The notes under the pieces are model-generated. The model worked only from the letters and a program-made list of their open reading frames with translations, made no database searches and had not been told where the DNA came from. Shown one piece after another: positions 60,881-64,000 of a stretch of DNA of 64,000 nucleotides. The position numbers were made by a program, and so were the translations under genes. The stretch is from Mallotus nudiflorus (Eukaryota > Streptophyta > Magnoliopsida > Malpighiales > Euphorbiaceae), in assembly GCA_947683625.1 (NCBI GenBank), contig CANTUR010000381.1:62001-126000 (forward strand), in the 5' to 3' direction. Every line of letters begins with the position of its first letter. Within the stretch, counting starts at the first letter, position 1.

Positions 60881-61069
60881 CATTTCAAATGAGTGGTGTA
60901 TCAAGCTTGATCGAGTTCCTGAGAATCACATTTCAGATGAACGGTGTATCAATCTTGATAGAGTTCTCAAGAATCATGTTTCAGATGAGTGGTGTATCGG
61001 GCTTGATCGAGTTTCCAAGAATCATGTTTCAAATGAGTGGTGTATTGGGTTAATCAAGTTCTCAAGAAT
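60881..61069 (+). repeat. 48-bp minisatellite, left part
   Basis: Four units with exact 48-bp spacing at the start (CATTTCAAATGAGTGG at 60881, CATTTCAGATGAACGG at 60929). Because 48 is divisible by three, the 97-codon frame 60760-61053 shows a 16-residue repeat (FQMSGVSSLIEFLRIT and variants). That is a consequence of the DNA repeat and no protein is implied. The TRIM interrupts the array. Confidence 0.9.
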
Positions 61070-61681
61070 TGTAGGACCTCAGGCGCTACCAACTCTCCCA
61101 AAACCAATTGGTGGTAGGAAAGGCGCATACCCTAGCCTTATAGTGCATTCACCACACACAAGCGCCCACGGCATTCGATTGTGACTCGGCCCACTTGCCT
61201 CCGCCACGGGACAATTGATGGACACCCAACAATCTCCCCCTCAGCAATTGCTCCCGCTGGGAATCGAACCCGTGACCTTGGCTCTGATACCACTTGTAGG
61301 ACCTCAGGCGCTACCAACTCTCCCAAAACCAATTGGTGGTAGGAAAGGCGCATACCCTAGCCTTATAGTGCATTCACCACACACAAGCGCCCACGGCATT
61401 CGATTGTGACTCGGCCCACTTGCCTCCGCCACGGGACAATTGATGGACACCCAACAATCTCCCCCTCAGCAATTGCTCCCGCTGGGAATCGAACCCGTGA
61501 CCTTGGCTCTGATACCACTTGTAGGACCTCAGGCGCTACCAACTCTCCCAAAACCAATTGGTGGTAGGAAAGGCACATACCCTAGCCTTATAGTGCATTC
61601 AACACACACAAGCGCCCACGGCATTCGATTGTGACTCGGCCCACTTGCCTCCGCCACGGGACAATTGATGGACACCCAACA
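61070..61681 (-). mobile_element. Tandem TRIM retrotransposon (LTR-int-LTR-int-LTR), TSD AGAAT
   Basis: Three LTRs of 162 bp (61070-61231, 61295-61456, 61520-61681) alternate with two identical 63-bp internal segments (61232-61294 and 61457-61519). Perfect AGAAT duplications flank the whole (61065-61069 and 61682-61686). On the minus strand each LTR begins TGTTGGGTGTCC and ends GGTCCTACA; the internal begins AG then TGGTATCAGAGCC (tRNA-Met primer site) and ends GAGGGGGAGAT (PPT). There is no coding capacity. The first two LTRs are identical by eye, and the third differs at two positions (about 61573 and 61600), so the array is young. The primer site, PPT and TSD identify a terminal-repeat retrotransposon in miniature. 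Confidence 0.93.
61232..61294 (-). promoter_or_regulatory. TRIM internal segment: PBS, B-box-like motif, PPT
   Basis: In 63 bp on the minus strand: PBS TGGTATCAGAGCC, then GGTTCGATTCC (about 61270-61260), a perfect fit to the Pol III B-box consensus, then the PPT. The word AGTGGTATCAGAGC also resembles the A-box half of a tRNA. The second internal segment (61457-61519) is identical. Confidence 0.7.
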
Positions 61682-61850
61682 AGAATCAAGTTTTAAATGC
61701 ATAGTATATCGGGCTTAATCGAGTTCTTGAGAATCACATTTCAAATGAGTGGTAAATCGGGCTTGATAAAGTTCACAATGATCATGTTTTAGATGAGTGA
61801 GCAATCAAGCTTAATAGAGTTCATGAGGATCACTTTTCATATGTATTAAT
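61682..61850 (+). repeat. 48-bp minisatellite, right part
   Basis: Continuation of the array at 60881-61069 after the TRIM: AGAATCA(A/C).TTT.A(A/G)ATG units with CGGGCTT(A/G)AT, more diverged than the left part. Confidence 0.8.
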
Positions 61851-62044
61851 GAGTGGCTTCTCAATTTGAAGAAATTAGGATACACGATTAAAGTATAAAT
61901 AAGTGGCTAATAGGGATAAATACCTGAGGATCACGGTCATGTTTCCAATTGTAGAATTCATTTTTTTTATTCGATCTGCCCATAGCAGGGGTAAACTGTA
62001 GACACTAGGTTTGATCGACCTATAACATGGGTAAACTGTGGATT

Positions 62045-62265
62045 TTTACCACGATCAAAGTATCAAAATGCATTCCTGATCGAAGCATCAGGGTGCAATT
62101 AGTCATAGCATTTTTTTATCGAAGCATTAGAGTGCAATTCTGATTAAAGCATTAGATTGCAATTAGTTTTAGACTTTCTTAATCAAAGTCTTAGGATGCA
62201 TTCTTAATCAAAGTATCAGGATGCAATTGATTTTGGAGTGTTTTAATTAAAGTATCAGAATGTAA
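62045..62265 (+). repeat. Short tandem repeats of about 25-45 bp
   Basis: Repeated phrase (A/C)ATC(A/G)AAG(T/C)(A/C)T(C/T)AG(A/G)(A/G)TGCA(A/T)T, at least six times with variable spacing. Confidence 0.75.
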
Positions 62266-62428
62266 AAGATGACCTCTTAGGTTTGTATACCCGAGGTTGA
62301 TGGTACGAGTTTCAAAGAACTCAATTCATGAGTGAATCTCAGAGATTAAGTGTATCCTTTTATTGTTTATTACTTTGTTATACATATTAATTTTTTAAAA
62401 AATTTCATTGCATGCATTTAGTTTTTTT

Positions 62429-62448
62429 TAAAAATCAAGGGGGCAAAT
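62429..62448 (+). promoter_or_regulatory. Polypurine tract before the 3' LTR
   Basis: AAAAATCAAGGGGGCAAAT stands directly before TGTAGACACTTGG, the LTR start type seen at 52221. Confidence 0.6.
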
Positions 62449-62990
62449 TGTAGACACTTGGTTTGATCAGCCCATGATAGGGGGAAAACTACTAACACTC
62501 GATTTGATCAGCCCATGACAGGGGGCAAACTACGGACACTCAGTTTGATCAGCCCATAATGTAGGCTTGATAATGAGAAAAAATGAATCTTGATTGCAAG
62601 AGAGGCCTAGAATCTTCTTCGAAGTGGACCGAAAAGCCTAAATTCCCATTCATATAAAGCTCAACCCTTAGTCAAAAATAGACCAAACCTGTGTCAAGCC
62701 CATAACTAAGCCCTCTTTGGGCCAAACATATAATTAATTGTCAAGGCTAAAAGGCGACCACCCCATTAATGAGGTAATCGCCTCTATGGAAGTCACTATA
62801 TAGAGGTAATGCCTCTTTGAAGAGGCATCGTTGTACACAACAAGGTTTAACATATGTCCAAGATTTTAGCAACCGCAACATTGTTTAAACTCAGGGCTTT
62901 AGGGAACACACCTACCACTATGGCATGGAGATGAGGAGTCGCCACCCAGGTAATAACTGGGACAAATCGAAAGTGGTGGTACTCAATTCT
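62449..62990 (+). repeat. Probable 3' LTR start of the Tat/Ogre-like element
   Basis: Begins TGTAGACACTTGGTTTGATC. The first 115 bp are three copies of an approximately 40-bp unit (62440, 62480, 62520). After TAATGTAGGCTTGATAATGA the similarity to the 5' LTR is lost, so the end is not known. GAGGAGTCGCCACCC (about 62947) is in the opposite orientation to the phrase at 52764 and may belong to another fragment. Confidence 0.45.
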
Positions 62991-64000
62991 TTAATACAAA
63001 GCTAGCACCATAACTAGGAGATTCTCGATACGGAATACTAACTTTTTTTAGTCTTGCGTTCATTTAAAATTACTTTATGAATTACTATCTTATCCTTTTA
63101 TTTACATGCAATTTCATATAAACCCTTATTTAAACAATTAATCTCAGGCAAGCTAGTCATGAAAGAAACATGTAAACAATAGATTCATTCAAGTTCATAA
63201 TACCTAAGTTAGTATAATCTACATTATTTTTTTTTTATTAAATGAGCTAAATCTACATATTTTAAATTACAAGTGACCCTAAAGACTAATAGGCCTAATT
63301 CTTATTTTAATTTTAATTAAGTGAACCTAAGTCTATTTATTTTTATTATAAAAATGGGCCTAAATCTATAAATTGTAAAGTATTTAAATTAGTGGACCTA
63401 ATTCTACATGTTTATTAAATCTACAAGTTATGAAAAAGGCATTAATTCAATGGACTAAGTCTAAATTAATTAAATTAAACTAAAGTGAGCCTATATCTAA
63501 TTTACTGAATGGTCTTAAGTTATCTCTAACCTAAAATCTAATTAAATTATAGGCCTAAATTTTATTTTAATTCATTAAAGCTATTTAATTGGGCTTATTA
63601 ACCTACATTATTATGGGCCTAAAAAAATCACTAAACCTAATATTAAACTTATGTACAGAATAAAATCCAATAAAGAAATAAATTCAACAAATAAAAAACC
63701 TAATGTAGTTAAACTGACCTTAAACAATTAATTAACAAGTCATTAGTAAACAAAATAATTAACAAGAAACCCTAATTCTATCCCTTAAATCAAATTCAAT
63801 TTTAATTAAAACCTTAATTATCTCTATAGCCATTAATTTTAATTAATTATCCAATTAAAACCCTAATTTTACTAATCAATTAATTAAAAGAAAACACACA
63901 ACCATACACACAGGATTCCACTATTCCCACTATTGGGGCTATTGCAAGGATCTACTAAAAATAAAAAATTAAAATTAATACAACCCAAAAACTAAAATGA
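62991..64000. other. AT-rich DNA to the window end, nothing recognised
   Basis: Repeated short words such as GGCCTAA, CCTAATT and AATTAAT, but no open frame, terminal repeat or RNA gene. Confidence 0.55.

Larger units (their letters stand above)
52221..62990 (+). mobile_element. Gag-only Tat/Ogre-like Ty3 element with MULE and TRIM insertions
   Basis: 5' LTR 52221-52890, tRNA-Arg-type PBS at 52891, Gag at about 53740-54540, minisatellite-rich 3' part, PPT 62429-62448 and a second LTR start TGTAGACACTTGG at 62449. Both LTR starts run into repeats and then share TAATG.A.GC.TGAT.ATGA (52290 and 62563). No protease, RT or integrase is seen between Gag and PPT, so this is a non-autonomous derivative or one with pol deleted. 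The right boundary is uncertain. The MULE (54786-59010) and the TRIM (61070-61681) are later insertions. Confidence 0.55.

Noticed and set aside
60760..61053. Protein with 16-residue repeats (FQMSGV...LIEF)
   Set aside because: The period is exactly one third of the 48-bp DNA minisatellite, so the protein repeat is a by-product. The array continues out of frame.
61240..61300. True tRNA gene in the TRIM internal region
   Set aside because: Only the B box and a partial A-box word are present. No acceptor stem or anticodon arm can be formed, and the primer site explains the tRNA similarity.
61138..61634. Duplicated frames on both strands across the TRIM
   Set aside because: Identical pairs come from the 225-bp tandem unit. 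TRIMs do not code for proteins, and primer site and PPT explain the sequence.
60881..62560. CRISPR-like array of regular repeats
   Set aside because: Units abut with no unique spacers, the repeats are degenerate, and the context is a plant retrotransposon.

Overview
The window looks like plant nuclear DNA, probably from an eudicot with a repeat-rich genome. It is very AT-rich and carries many (AT)n microsatellites. Every recognisable protein fragment belongs to a plant transposable element: a Tekay/Del-type chromovirus, Ty1/copia, Athila-like and Tat/Ogre-like Ty3, a MULE, a TRIM and SINE-like pieces. I see no intact host protein-coding gene, no tRNA or rRNA gene and no CRISPR array. Most long reading frames are (AT)n or low-complexity artefacts.

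Layout. 1-11.2 kb is AT-rich intergenic DNA with a large foldback element (about 112-892), a two-copy direct repeat (1039-1390), a SINE-like piece, a 511-bp Mutator-type MITE with a clean 9-bp TSD (9653-10163) and a 200-bp duplicated segment (6797-7000 and 11029-11236). 11243-14551 is a complete 3.3-kb solo LTR with TSD ATTTT. 15.4-36.1 kb is a three-level nest. An old, decayed Ty1/copia element on the minus strand (LTRs 15395-16574 and 34914-36122) was split by a young minus-strand chromovirus (17425-32661, TSD CTTCC, LTRs about 3.3 kb, PBS for initiator tRNA-Met). The 3' LTR of that chromovirus was then hit by a related element that now remains only as a solo LTR (17900-21158, TSD TGTAC). 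The chromovirus gag-pol keeps its domain order Gag, zinc knuckle, protease, RT, RNase H, integrase, chromodomain-like tail, but has nine in-frame stops and one frameshift.

36-40 kb holds a heavily decayed Tat/Ogre-type protease region. 40167-43244 is a second solo LTR of the chromovirus family (TSD CTATT). About 46.4-50.2 kb is an Athila-like remnant with a tRNA-Asp-type PBS and Gag. 50.6-51.7 kb looks like another LTR and leader. From 52.2 kb onward is a gag-only Tat/Ogre-like element (5' LTR 52221-52890, tRNA-Arg-type PBS, Gag at 53.7-54.5 kb, PPT and 3' LTR start near 62.45 kb). Two elements are inserted in it: a MULE (54786-59010, long TIRs, transposase missing its catalytic core, and a possible GRF-type zinc-finger fragment on the opposite strand) and a very compact TRIM (61070-61681) that has become an LTR-internal-LTR-internal-LTR tandem array inside a 48-bp minisatellite, with TSD AGAAT.

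Nothing here forms a working pathway. The content is a record of nested transposition, LTR-LTR recombination and decay. The most interesting items are the tandem TRIM with a 63-bp internal domain that combines a tRNA-Met primer site with a Pol III B-box-like motif, the stop-codon pattern of the young chromovirus, the duplication across an LTR/target junction, and the minisatellites that repeat a PPT plus LTR-start signature.
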